Origin: Trichobilharzia szidati
Lineage: Eukaryota > Platyhelminthes > Trematoda > Strigeidida > Schistosomatidae
DNA length: 64,000 bases
Direction of reading: 5' to 3'
Assembly: GCA_944472155.2 (NCBI GenBank)
Contig: OX235271.1
Coordinates: forward strand, 44,008,633-44,072,632
Positions 34,835 through 46,861 of this stretch are shown here, in pieces. The position numbers and the translations under genes were made by a program. The notes beneath the pieces were generated by a model that did no database searches, was not told where the DNA came from, and saw only the letters and a list, made by a program, of their open reading frames with translations. The stretch's first letter is position 1. Each line of letters starts with the position of its first letter.

Positions 34835-35365
34835 AAGTATTGGTTTGCAGGGGTTTGATTGATTTCAAGTTTAATCGCGTACTAACCTTAGTTAGAGAAC
34901 CACTGAAAACCAGGGAGTATTAGAAAGCTGTTTTATCCTACTTTGAGACTCTTCAAAGGTACAAGGAATCGGACCAATGATCTTCTTGTTGGGAGGCGGT
35001 CTAGTTGACCCTTTCAGCTACTGGCACGAAATCCAACAGCTGACCAGTGAATTCTAACTTTTGCAGATTCGCGACACATAGCGCGACTGCCGGCTAATGA
35101 CATAGGCGAGTAACTGTTCCCTTGCCCGACTTGGTGAACCCTGCCGGTCACGACATCCCACTGGAAGCTCAGGCAACTTCATCCATAACTGATCACTAAT
35201 CAGTGTTAGATTAGTTTTCAAGTGTTGGTTTGCAGGGATTTGATTGGTTTCGATCCCAGGTGGGGTCATCTGTGTGCGTTGCTGAAGAATACCAAACAAG
35301 GATGAAGCAGCTGTCCAGTACATTCCTAGTTTTTACCGGTTCTCTGATTGAACTCAGTTTTTGAT
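34835..35365. mobile_element. Two family B SINE fragments, opposite orientations
   Basis: A minus copy (34835-35060, gttagagaaccactgaaaacc) and a plus copy of the hammerhead region (35235-35365: gtgcgttgctgaagaatacc, gaagcagctgtccagtacat). The stretch between carries the family B flank attcgcgacacatagcgcg. Confidence 0.65.
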
Positions 35366-35369
35366 AAAA

Positions 35370-35880
35370 CTTAAAATCCCCCCTTTGCAAATTCTTGGTT
35401 TTGTCTCCAAAGAAAACTGTAGTGAATTATTAACCCCAAACAATGTAATTTCCAAGTGGCGAATTGATTTATAAGAAGTTCCAGACTTGAATGTATTCTC
35501 ATCGTCTTGCTTACGCCCATATTCTTCTTCCGTATTCACACATGTAGCAATTCTGCTTGATGCGTCTTTCAAAATACCATACGAAATTCCACTGAACAGA
35601 ACTAAATACTTTCCTCTCAGATTTCATTGCTCGCCACTGCTGAAGTCAAATTAAAACATTTCAGGCAGACAGTATGTTAAAGGAGAACAACCAAACTAAT
35701 CCACGGAAGGAATTTCCAGTACACACACTAATGAAGTGATGTGAAGCTACGATCAATAGACTGTTAAAATGATAACTTTCATATCCTTAAAATTCCCGAG
35801 AAGGTTTTTTGATCGCACTATGAGATGGTCTCTTGGGTGCGTAGTGCACTCATAAATCTCAAAAGAGAACAAAATACGTC
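35370..35880. other. Intron sequence, nothing recognised
   Basis: Between two family B loci. Short open frames without splice context. Confidence 0.35.
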
Positions 35881-35921
35881 TCAAATAATGTATAGTTAGA
35901 GAACCATTGGAAAACCTGGGA

Positions 35922-35967
35922 GTACTAGACAGCTGTTTCGTCACGGTTTGGGACTCATCATCAGTAC
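35922..35967 (-). ncRNA. Hammerhead-like ribozyme, C3-to-A core (family B)
   Basis: Minus strand: arm GTACTG, core ATGATGA, helix II GTCCC...GTGAC (weakened), GAAA, CAGCTGTC, closing arm TAGTAC. Core C3 is A, and one closing pair is changed. Confidence 0.6.
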
Positions 35968-36244
35968 GCACCCACCAGGATTCGAACCCAGGACCTTCTG
36001 GTTAAAAGGCGAGCTCGTAGACCATTGAGCCACTAGGACCCGATCCAATGGTCCATGAATTCTAACTTCTGCCAATTCACGACATAGCGCGACCATTTCG
36101 CAATGTCTTCTTTGATGAGTTACTGCCTCATCTTCAACCTGCTGTACCCTACTGGTCACGGCTTCCCACTAGAACCCCAGGTTAAGCGCCTGAATAGGGC
36201 CAGTCACCAGTGAGCATCAGATTAATTCGAATCCCGGTGGGTGC

Positions 36245-36289
36245 GTACTGTGAAGAGTCCCAAATTAGGACGAAACAGCTGTCCAGTAC
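36245..36289 (+). ncRNA. Hammerhead-like ribozyme with shortened core (family B)
   Basis: Arms GTACTG and CAGTAC, GTCC...GGAC helix II, GAAA and CAGCTGTC are kept. The core is TGAAGA, as in the copy at 16133-16177. Confidence 0.6.
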
Positions 36290-36399
36290 TGCCAGGTTTT
36301 CCAGTGGTTCTCTAACTGATGTCAGCTCATGATGAAATCCTCCATGCAATCAAAACAAAATCCCTACAAAACCAATACTTGAAAATTAATGTATAGTTC

Positions 36400-37220
36400 T
36401 CAATAATTAATTTTAATGGAAACAAATTATGACAGAAACTACTGTTATACAACCAAATATAAAATAAAGTTGGTTCTAGACAAACTGTAGGCAAGGCAGA
36501 AAATATCAGAAATAAGTCGACAGTTAAATAATTTCCACTCAAATATGGGGATTAAAATTTAACCCCTTAAGTTTTATTTTAAACACTGTAATTCCCTAAG
36601 AATTAAATTAAATCAACTGAACTGTGAATCATGAATAATAAAATCAATAAAAATAAACTAAGCTATCATAGACACAACATGACTTTGTAGGGAAGATAAA
36701 TAAACTGTCCGAAATCATTATATTTTAGTCGATAGCATAAAATGATATGTGGATCGATAAGTGGACTAGTCACTTAGATATATAGACATAACAAGGTCAA
36801 ATAATATCGAATATATGTTAACGTGTGGAGAGACTGAATTTTCTGACTTAAAAAAGTTGTCTGGGCTGTGGCAATAATTTGACTATGAAAACATTTCAAC
36901 ATCTTATCTATCGAATGAGTGAATGCTGATTGATAAAGTCACACTGACATAGTGCTGAAAAGTCTTTTTCAAGCATAAAAACTCATAGAACACTAAATAA
37001 CTGTTATTCTTAGTCTGAGATACAAATCTCTATTATGGAATAAAGTAAATTAGCTAAATAATTCATGTTCAGATGATGACATGAATCTACTTGGAATGCG
37101 TAACCAATCTTGATTTCGCTAGCAGGCACTGATGTCCGATATGAGTGGGTTTCTGCTACTTAAATTAGTCAGTAGTTTAAAATACCAGTAGAAATCTCTT
37201 TTCGATACTTTCACAGAGTT
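36400..37220. other. Intron sequence, nothing recognised
   Basis: AT-rich unique sequence without splice-bounded frames. Confidence 0.35.
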
Positions 37221-37224
37221 GTTA

Positions 37225-37457
37225 TTTTTTCCTTCACGTTCCCCAGTGGAACATAGGGCTTCAAGCTAGTGGCTTGAAGTTTCTGTAGCAGTGTTTATTA
37301 TTTTACAGGATGGGATTGCTAGCCTCATGCCCAACCTTTCCTCTTCGCCAGCATTATTTCTGGCTTAGCGAGGTAAAGGAGTGCGTCGGCCGGGGATCGA
37401 ACGCCGGACCGTGTGCATGGTCGGCGAACGTCCTAACCGCTATGCCACCGACGCACT
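37225..37457 (-). mobile_element. tRNA-related SINE family A, full length
   Basis: A well-preserved copy: tail ttccttcacgttccccagtg, body gctagcctcatgcccaacct, head with the B box seen as gatcgaacgcc and the border aaccgctatgccaccgacg on the plus strand. Confidence 0.9.
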
Positions 37458-38102
37458 ACAGAGTTATGTACTTAACTCAACTTCTGAATTAATAATCTTT
37501 CCCAATAAATATAATATAACTGACACACATCAGATCCACTTCAACTGGAATATCCGATGCTACCACAAGCAGTTCGACAGACAGAATTGCCATGAGAATA
37601 CTTCGTTAGGTATGTAATGTGACAATGTCAAACGGTCACTAATTCACACGATAGTTTAGAAAGCCCTGACGCATACAGTAAGGTTATCAACTGAGTCTCA
37701 TCTGTAGGCCAGTAAATTGTCAGGTAAGTAATACAGAGGAAATTGATTCGAGTCCTACGGTGACCCAGGTTCTCATTTCACGGGCGATTTTAAATCGATA
37801 ATCAATCCATCTCTCACTACATCTACGCTCACTGATTTCGTGTGCTGGAGAAACAGTACCGATCACCAACAGTAAACTAATATCAAGTGAATCAAACAGT
37901 TTCATACATATGCTCAAATATTAGGCGCATTTGCATCATTTATTTCAAAATTTGAAATGTACGCCAATGGAACACCTTCCTTCTATTACCTTACTACCAT
38001 TTTTTATGTTTCGACCTTTCTTATGAAGCTGTGATAGGGCTTTTCATTCAGAAATTCAAACTGTCATTTCCTCTGGCCTATGCCAAAAGTCTACACTTAT
38101 AG

Positions 38103-38342
38103 AGCGTCGTTAGTTCAGGGATAGGATGTTTGCAAGCTAAACACGTTCTCCAGGTTCGATACCTAGACGGCACACACCTAAACTACAATTTACAACCCAA
38201 TAGAAGGCCTATAAAAGTGGGAGGGTCAGGCGTGAGGCTAACAACCACCAGCTCCGGCGCGCAGAAACAACACTGCCACCAAAACTGCAAAGCTAAAAGC
38301 TTAAGCCTTATGTCCCACTCAGAAAGCAAAGGAATGAGAAAA
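38103..38342 (+). mobile_element. tRNA-related SINE family A, diverged, with head
   Basis: The tRNA-like head reads agcgtcgttagttcagggat and ggttcgatacc (B box). The body is diverged (ggcgtgaggctaacaacc). The tail reads cttatgtcccactcagaaag. Confidence 0.75.
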
Positions 38343-38794
38343 CAGAGTTAAATGAATGTATAAATGTACTACTAGAATTATATAAATAAGGTCTTATTGA
38401 AGGTTACAAACTTAACGTCTAGTGGTAAACACTGATTCACTTTTCATAATTATCTTTTTACCTTCAAGATTATTATCAGTTTTATTATTATAATTACAGC
38501 AAATAAGAGCTGATTAAAATTGAGAAATCGATATACGTCACCATCGATGTGTGTAACTGAAACAATTATTGATATTGACTTATTAAACTCTGTAATGTGA
38601 CAAAATAAACCCACCCAAAAAGCTCACAGAAACTCAACACACAACCGTTGTACTACTCGTATCGACCAGTAGTATATACCACAACATATTAAACAGCCAC
38701 CGCCCAGCTGAAGAGTAATTCATCTTCACAATATCATTGTCATTAATGAACTGTCAGAGTGGATCATGCTTTTACTGACAGATCATGTTGATTA

Positions 38795-38942
38795 CCCCCC
38801 CCCCCCCATCCCAATCGATAACTCCATATGTATATATATATATATACTGATAGAGGAGAAATGTAAAGATTTCTGACATGTCTTAAACTGGGCTATTCTA
38901 TGCCATAATATTTTATTTTATTTTTTATTTTTTTTTTTTTTG
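38795..38942. repeat. Simple-sequence cluster: C13, TA run, T/A homopolymer tract
   Basis: Thirteen consecutive C at 38795-38807, a TA run at about 38830-38846, and a T-rich tract at about 38910-38942. A tRNA-like ggggctcgaacccc lies just after, at about 39052. Confidence 0.9.
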
Positions 38943-39169
38943 ATTTACAGCTTGATTCCACACCGTATTTTCAGTACAAGTGTGGAATTTTCAGCATGGA
39001 TATCGGTTGCCCAAATTCAGGCATACCATAGATATCGAGTGTGCGCCGGCAGGGGCTCGAACCCCGTTAAAGATATTAATTAGAAGATAAGGGTAAGAAG
39101 GAAAAAGAATATTTCCAGGAAAGGGGGGGGGCTGATGTATAAAACAAAACCAATTCTCTAATCACTTAC

Positions 39170-39509
39170 ATTTCAGATAATTCAGATTCATCAATACAAT
39201 CTGTGACATAATCACACCACTGATTGATGATGAGAATATGTAAACTGTCTTGAAATTGATGCATTTTCTCCTGCCATAGATTGACTATTAATCGATAAAC
39301 TTCTTGTACACGATATATCCATGCCTCTAACCAATTCTTTACACCGATATTCTCAGTTTTATCAAAGTATTCACTATTCAACTCATTGATAGTAGCCAAT
39401 TCAATCCATATTTGATGGCATAAATGACGAATTGTAAGCTCATAGTAGTACAATTCTAATTCACTCCAGATATGAGATTGTGAAGTATTCAAGAATCGAT
39501 TAAGTAATT
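39170..39509 (-). CDS. Internal exon 6 of the large minus-strand gene (112 full codons)
   Basis: The exon is 340 bp, entering at phase 1 and leaving at phase 2. The acceptor TTCTATTTTAG is strong and the donor is consensus GTAAGT. The translation is clearly helical and rich in Trp, Tyr, Leu and Ile, for example IWSELELYYYELTIRHLCHQ and a later WLEAWIYRVQEVYRLIVNLW. Regularly spaced Trp and Leu suggest packing helices of a spectrin-like bundle, though I cannot assign repeats confidently. Its final two bases (AT) join G of the next exon to form an internal Met codon. Confidence 0.85.
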
Positions 39510-40205
39510 CTAAAATAGAAGAATTAAAACCAAATAACTGGGTGAATAAACATTTCTACAAATTGAACTATGATATTTTACAAGCTAATGTATCGGTAAA
39601 AATCACGCGAATCATACTCCACTGCATTCTTACCCAGTCAGTAGTAGGCATGAAGGCTGTTAGTCCTAAATGCAATAATTCTCGTGAGGTGGTGCATCTA
39701 GACTATTAACCAGTCTGCATAGGTAAGACGAAAGCGTTGTTCAATGGTCTTCGAATTGTGATCGTTTTCCAGCTGATGTCACTTTATGTCAAGGTCTACT
39801 CTGAGGTCAATTCAAATCGCTAATTACGATTTCTAATGTATTAATTATTCTAAGTGACCAAACATTGTAACATACAATATCAGAGGTAGAATTTATGAAA
39901 GCAGTTTTGTTAAGAAGAAAGTCTGCGAGTCAGATATCCCGTTTCTTGTTGTCCATAGGTGAATCATAATCTTACACCTTAAGATAAGTGATACACTATT
40001 AGATATATGAATTCAGGTTTAAGAGTCATAGATTCAAAATTAACTCCACTGAAGTATTCGACTCGGATTGTTTCCCTTCGTTCTTACACTTATTGAGTCA
40101 GATTTGTATGTTTAAAAGTACCTGACTTTTCTTAAATCGTGAGATATCCTCTGGTGAATATAAAACAAACGCCTAATTCTAATCGAAATACACAATTAGT
40201 ACCGT

Positions 40206-40490
40206 TGTAATGGTAAAAGGCGAGAGACTTTGTAAGGCAGTGTTTATTTGCAATCTGGTATCTCTATATAGCCAAATTATGTACACCTTATCTTCCATGT
40301 TGTGCTACTTCTGGTCTTCAATATTGTGTCTCTTTGTGTTCCTTTCACGTCTCCCATGCATCTCCACAACGCTGAATCATTTGCTTTCTCTGACATCACA
40401 TCATCTATCTCCCTGCTATTTGATGTTTTATGCCGACGAACGTCTCTTTATATACTACTGACAAGTCTTACCAGTAGTAAACACGCCACA
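40206..40490 (+). repeat. Dispersed repeat X, copy 2
   Basis: Resembles the reverse complement of 18243-18540. The right end again carries a diverged palindrome (tactactgacaagtcttaccagtagta, arms of about 12 bases). Confidence 0.75.
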
Positions 40491-40499
40491 CCGTTCCTG

Positions 40500-41165
40500 A
40501 CTTTTATGTGAAGGGTGAATGCTTTGGCTCTACGTAGGTGTGCCTTATTCTCCTTGAGTTTCCAGACCACAGTTGATGATAATTACAGATATACACGAAA
40601 TTTAAGTAGGAGGATTTATTATGATTGATGGTGATAAAATACACAAAAGACTTTTATCAGTGGGAATTAAAGAAATTCATGGATAATCCCCATCCAGGCA
40701 TTAATGAAAATTGAGTATAACAGTGAACCATTTGTACAATGGATTTTGTATTACATGTTTTCTTATGTCTCGTAATTCAGTAATGCTAATTCTATTTGAA
40801 ATGTAATGTGATACATACAATGTATGAATTGAACTATTCAGATTGCCACTTATAAAAGTAACCACACCTTTTCTGATGACGTCAGTGAGGATATAATGAG
40901 GAGCATAAATATCCCTACTCTCCTTTTAGGAGACCATCCCCTATCGAATATCCCCATTACTTAGAGAACATCAGTTATCACTTTACCGAAAAGTTAGGCT
41001 AGAAGTACAGCAAACGTTAATTTGATGAATATCAGTCATTGAGTATAGACTCAAATTTCTAAACATGTTTTAAAGAATAAGTTATTACATAATCTTTTAA
41101 CACCCATTAAGAAAGTATAAATTTATGATAATTGTTTGACGCTGACTAGGTTGTAAATTCCATTA
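40500..41165. other. Intron sequence, nothing recognised
   Basis: AT-rich, no recognisable element or exon. Confidence 0.35.
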
Positions 41166-41169
41166 GCAA

Positions 41170-42115
41170 CTAGAAATATTTCTCAAACAAGAGTTGGTTT
41201 GAGTCATCCAAAAAACTGACCACATCTCTGGTCATCTCATGCTGTGAAAATATTCGTGTGAGATATTTGCATAGCTCATTAGTTTCTAAAGTTTTTACAG
41301 AGGATGCTGTCCAAAATGATAAGAGGATGAATGGAGCATTAAAAGCATACTTCCCTGCAGCTAAGCTGGTGACACTATACAGCACTACATGCTCTATAGG
41401 CCAATCGAAAGTGGATAAGTACCCGGCTGATGTCGCCTGCAACGGCATTTATAAATTTATGTGCACCGGCGGCAGCAAGTGCATTGGAAGGACAAAAAGA
41501 AAGGTTTCTATCTGGTTTTCAGAGCATATTCAAAAGGAAGCAGATATTTACAACGCGCGATTACCAGGCACCCATACTGTAGATACAGGTCATTTTGTCG
41601 AAAATATTAAACATACAAAGGACAGAGAATCGACTACGATCCGCTGAAGCAATTGCAATCAGACGTTTCAGACCAAACTTATGCACACAAAAAGAGAGTG
41701 TAGTCAATCTCTCACTACCTTGGTAACCGTATTAATTTCATTACACTGATTAGTCGTACACACCAGTGAGCTCAATTCACTAAGCCAGTTTTCAACTTTA
41801 ACCTTCTTGAGTTGCCATGTTGCCGTACAAGCTAACACTGTTTATTAGATTTTTCTGTTTTCCGTCTTCTTTCACCTCCCTTTTTTCTTTCATAGTTTGA
41901 TAGTATATAAAATGATGGTAACTTAAACTAAAAAATTGCAATGCTTATATCCCGGATGCGTTCATCTTATAATGTTTTCACTATTACCTTTCAAACATTG
42001 AAGTATGAAATGTTATTATTTATAACCATTGTAATTTCAGGTAGAACCTGTGAAATAGAACGATGATGTCATTTTATACTGCAAATCTGGTCTTTCTTTC
42101 TCCGTCGAAACATAC
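41170..42115 (+). mobile_element. Penelope-like element type 2: endonuclease fragment and 3' tail
   Basis: The plus frame at 41258-41647 (129 codons) reads into a GIY-YIG-type motif (IYKFMCTGGSKCIGRTKRKV, about residues 64-83) followed by SEHIQKEADIY and a HTVDTGHFVENIKH block. The tail from 41650 matches 13460-13925 (actgcaaatctggtctttct near the end). The first Cys of a usual CxxC pair is followed by Gly-Gly. Reverse transcriptase mostly missing. Confidence 0.78.
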
Positions 42116-42490
42116 TATTCTCATTACGAGCTGTCCTATTCAGAAACGACCAGTTAATCAAAATTTCCTCGTCCCGAAATAGGTGAGTGTATTACACACA
42201 CACACGCCTTAATGCTTTCAGTCTTCTATACCCACTGTTTCAAATACCTGAGTATCACTAACTAAACTGCTGAGCTATAAAAGCCTATCCTCGCCTATCA
42301 GTTGCCACTTCTGTTATTCTTTTGTACATGTGTGACTTCATTATGTTTTCTGAGTGTGCACAGTGAAAATCAGGACTAAATGCAGTACTGATAATAAATT
42401 ACTGTATCAACAAAGAAAGAAAATTTACTAGAGGTTTCAGCTAACTGCTAAAACAAAATGTATTCACATTAAATATGCAGCGAAACTAAC

Positions 42491-42800
42491 CTGTCATAAA
42501 ATTAGACAAATCATACAATCCACCAGGCCGTCGAATAATCTGTTTTAAAAATCCCAGACAGGTGTATTGTTCAAATGCACGAGATGCTGTTAACCTCATT
42601 TGACTGATTAACTCTTGCCATTGTTTTTGTTGCTTGATATCTTTTATCAAGGGGATTTGACTAGATGATGAAGATGATGATGATGTTGATGGAGGTAAAG
42701 ACGAAGCAGGGAATGATGACAATGTCGATGATAATAATGAGGATGATGAGAACAGAACGTGTAGGAAATCAGCTAGTACGCTTATTTCATTAAAACTAAC
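42491..42800 (-). CDS. Internal exon 5 of the large minus-strand gene (103 codons plus 1 base)
   Basis: The exon is 310 bp, entering at phase 0 and leaving at phase 1. The acceptor is TTAAAACAG on the right and the donor is GTTAGT on the left. It opens VSFNEISVLADFLHVLFSSS. A Ser/Pro/Thr-rich middle includes eight consecutive serines, mostly TCA codons. It ends with a helical, charged block containing QQKQWQELISQMRLTASRAF. The reading frame continues upstream of the acceptor for ten codons, so the exact start depends on the acceptor chosen. The last base, G, joins AA of the next exon to make a Glu codon. Confidence 0.78.
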
Positions 42801-42839
42801 CTGTTTTAATTTTAAAACAAAAGAAAGCATTCATAATCC

Positions 42840-44635
42840 CAATAATTATGAAAGGACTTTTATTAAAGAAACATTATGCATTATTATTAATTTAGCGACC
42901 TATATAAACACCCTTAGGTATATTCCAAACAGTATGACGACAAAAAAGAGGGTGAATGATACGTGATCGAGCTAAAATTTGAATATAGCAGTACTCAGAA
43001 ACACATGAAAGTAAAGTATATTTGACTGGTTTAAAGATCTTTTTGTTTAACATAGAGCTGTATCACAAGTTTCTGGTCACTAACTGTTGGTTCACTAGTT
43101 CGAACCCCAATATACACTTAATTAAACCCCAGTAATTCAAAAGCTGTCATAAAATAAACATGTCGGTACCGATTCCGTATACATACACATACACAGCTGT
43201 AATGTGGTGTTGCAGCAAGATGTAGACTGATAGGAAGCCGCCAAAATTGAAATCAACATTTTAAGTCAATGTCTGAAGAGGTAGAAGTGCCTATTCCTCA
43301 AATCTGGATTTAATTTACGTCATGAACATGAAAAAACCTCATTGGACAAATTGTTTAACTTTGGACCAACCACCAGCCAATCAGAATAGTTTACTATCCA
43401 CTGACCTAGCCAAACTTTAATATGGCTGAGTGTATAAATACGACGTTTTTTTCCTCAATGAAATTCTGTCACCCAGTCTCTTATCTTCTGCTACTGCAGC
43501 CATATTGAATCAATCAGAAGTAATTCGTTGAAATTATGTCAAACGAAAACCAACAGTCAACTATGACTTAATAACAGTAAGCTCATGTAGATCCAGCTAA
43601 GAAGAAAATGTAGTCTGTTAACATCGATGATGCAGCGAAGATACTTAGATTTCAAGAAAAGAAAGAAGAGAAACGACTACGAATAGTTTTACGAGTAGAA
43701 TCTTTGAGTCAACTACTTACCATTCACTATTACTCCTAGGGAAAATTGATACCAAATTTAAATCCATATAAACAAGAAATTCGTCTGAATGGGTAGAGGT
43801 TTAACAGGAACCAGTGTTATGTGTAATCGGTTCAATTAACCAAGAAGATGATAGGCCTATCTCACAGGTAACTTAAAACTACTCATATCAGTAGTATTCT
43901 TCCAAATAACAATATATTTAAAAGTCTGGTAAGTATAACACAGTTGGATAATCCTGTTTACTAATAATCACTCACATATTTCAAGTGATTGCAAGTAAAA
44001 AAATATCTATGATGCATAACTAATTTTTATTATTTTAAATACGTCAGTAGACAAAAATTCAATTGAGTGGAATATGATACACATCTGTTTGTCTGTGTTT
44101 GTGTGAAGAAAGAAAGAAAATGAGAATGCTGTGATATTTTAGGCCGTAACTCAGTAGATTATACATACATGTACCCTGATCTACGCAACTTTAGATTTCA
44201 TTTAATTCCAGGTATTCTCGTTTAGAATTTTTCGGTGGGAAAAACCGTTCTAGTTACGGAATTATGAGATCATATAGAGATAATGAATGTTAGCATACGT
44301 TCAAAAGCCAATCATAATCCTCCTGCGGTCTAACGAAAAGCCAACATCGGAAAAACATTAGGACAATGCAGGAACAAAACTTGGGCATTCTGATAGAATA
44401 CTAATCCGACATCTGATGGAGTTTTAATCTGACTGGCTGTCTGAAACAGTGATTTTCCCCATCAGCTTCTAACATTTATTTAATTCTCTAAAATTGAAAG
44501 TTGCAGTCCACATGATTCATACTGTCCGTTTAATTCAGTTGTTTCATTCGAGTGGTTTATTTTAACTATATGCTACCTATAGATAGATTGAGATTATTTT
44601 AGCGCATTAGTGACCTTTTATTGATTATCAAGTCT
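42840..44635. other. Unique intron stretch between exons 4 and 5
   Basis: AT-rich with no repeat family or exon I can support. A tRNA B-box-like gttcgaacccc near 43100 stands alone. Confidence 0.35.
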
Positions 44636-44637
44636 TT

Positions 44638-44860
44638 TTAATTCCTCTGCCGTCTGAATTGAACATAAGGCTTCAAGCTTCGAACTTTCAGTAGCGCTGA
44701 TGTTAGTTTTACTATGTGGGTTTGCTAGACTCGAACCCAGCCTTCCTTCTTCTCTGGGCTTGCTACCTATCGGGAAATTATACGACGTTTAGGAGTACGT
44801 CGGTCAGGAGTCGAACGCGGACCTCTGACATAGTTGGCGATGCACTCTGTTTTATTCTAT
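44638..44860 (-). mobile_element. tRNA-related SINE family A, diverged
   Basis: Tail cataaggcttcaagcttcg, body gctagactcgaacccagcct, head gtcggtcaggagtcgaacgc, all antisense. Several substitutions from the better copies. Confidence 0.7.
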
Positions 44861-44861
44861 T

Positions 44862-46465
44862 CGTGAAATTTAAAACAGTTCCTGATACAGCAATCTTTAC
44901 TTATTTTTGTTCGCATGGAAGCGGCCATGTGATATTTACGTCAAAACTAGGTCAGATTCTTGCCCAAGATGAAGAACGTTTACAGTCTAGAGTGATGTAT
45001 TTATGAAGATACGGTGAATTAAAATACTCAGATCACAACCAGTGATTTCTTTCACAATGTCAATTGTGTCATTGTTGCAGACAGGAAAACTGAGCGATGC
45101 AATCAACTACTGATAGGCATCTGTGTGGATGATCGGATCAATTAGTTCAGGTAGTCGAAAATAAGGTGGTTTGACTGACGACAGCTCTTTAGATTGGAAC
45201 AATTCAAGTGCATTAGCCGTTAGCTCTCCTTCAAATATAAGAAGATGCTTCAATCACTTCTATTTAGCTTGTATGTACTGATGACCTGAAAACAACCACA
45301 GCATTAGTAGAGATGTTTTGCTGATTTCTGATGTCTCACCGATCTTTCATTTTATCTACGCTAGGTGACCACATATATGGTGAATAACTGAATTTTGTTT
45401 TGCACTATCTGTTTACATTACCACGATCTACCATTCTACCTCGTACGCTAGCGAGTTAACTTGACTGTCATGCAGTCGACCAAGTCACATCTTATGACAA
45501 CACCCAAACACCAGATCATGCTTTAATATGTGATTACTAGACCAACTATCGCTTAAAAAACAAACTAAATCTCCATTAAAATAGTTGCTGATTTCTATTA
45601 GATATCATCACATACAGAGCTATGTGAATTGTAGCTATCAGTCTCACTTTTCGTTATGCTATACTACTTAATTCAATTAACAACTACTCGTTTATTTAGT
45701 GAATAACGTGCTGCATGTTTTCTTCTATTTCGCTGGCAAATAGATTGGGTTAAATGCACAGGCTATAAATAAACTAATGTGCATGATTACCCCTGCATAG
45801 GCTTGGAATCCGTCAAAGATAAATTAGGGGGGGCTAAGTGCCTCAGACCATTTTAACCTTGATAACTGGTGTGAATGTGTCGCTGTAATTTCTGTTGTAC
45901 AAGAAGAAGCACTGGACAGCTGAATTATCGTAAACTAGGATGACCCGAGGGTTTTAATTGCCCTCTAAACACAATCTCAATTCTTAACGAAATCTACGAT
46001 GAAATCAAGGAAATTCCTACACACAGAATTCATGAAAATTAACAATTCTTAGATGATTGCGACTATTTCACCTTCTGTACAGAATGTTTATGACTACAAG
46101 AGTGATAAGATTAGCGATTAACCAAAGAGAATATATAATAGAAATACAGGAATTTGATACCGGTCAATGTGAGAATGATAACGAACGGGTACTTCATTAA
46201 TTGGGTTTGACACTTTAATATCTGAACAATTACACCCAGAGATTAAGTTTTAGCAAGTTGGTTTGAAACTTATCTAGAATGAAAACTGAAAACTGCCCCA
46301 AAGATAAAGAAAAATGCAGAGACAAGATTTCAAATTACTGATGAAGTTTTCTTCTTGTCTGAGTTAGCATTACAAACAGTTTCATCATTCTTTATTCGCA
46401 ATGTGAAACATACAAAAACTCTACACAACTAGAAGCGAATTAAGCAAAAAAAACACATGTGTGCA
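44862..46465. other. Unique intron stretch next to exon 4
   Basis: No exon supported. A degenerate family B echo occurs at about 45900-45990 (actggacagctgaattatcg, taaactaggatgacc). Confidence 0.35.
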
Positions 46466-46470
46466 CTAAC

Positions 46471-46857
46471 CTGTAAAATTTCACGTTCTTTGTCAATTTG
46501 AATCAATTGATTTTGCTGCCAACTGTTGTCCAACAAATTTATTTCACTTGACTCTAATAAATGCACAGTAGGATAATCAAAAGATTGACTAGTTTTGGCA
46601 CAAGTATTATCGTTTGTCGTTGCTGCTGCTGACGACGACGACGACGACGACGACGAGGATGACGCATTTTTCTCGGTGTGAATAGTGACAATACACTTCA
46701 CCTCATTTAAATAAGTGATTAGGCATTCCATGTAGGCTTTATTAAACTCATAAAATTGCTCCCAACTATGATCATCATTTGAGGTGGATGAAGACTTCCA
46801 TGGTAAATCTGACTTCTCATGACTCTCTTTACCGACTGAATCACTGACAATACATAC
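46471..46857 (-). CDS. Internal exon 4 of the large minus-strand gene (129 codons, Ser tract)
   Basis: The donor GTTAGT on the left is strong. The acceptor on the right is CTACAG. The exon is 387 bp, phase 0 at both ends. It starts VCIVSDSVGKES, continues through a helical block (WEQFYEFNKAYMECLITYLN), then a serine homopolymer of about 11 residues encoded largely by a TCG trinucleotide run, a short Ala/Thr stretch, and a second helical block ending KEREILQ. The first bases of the exon (GTATGT after CAG) also form a good donor; see findings. The homopolymer is probably a disordered linker and is likely to vary in length. Confidence 0.78.
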
Positions 46858-46861
46858 CTGT

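Larger units (their letters stand above)
35885..36395. mobile_element. Inverted pair of family B SINEs
   Basis: The minus copy (35885-36180) includes the tRNA-like head (on the plus strand gagctcgtagaccattgagc) and a longer flank. The plus copy (36225-36395) has the hammerhead region and tail (tcagctcatgatgaaatcct, caaaatccctacaaaaccaa). Confidence 0.85.
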
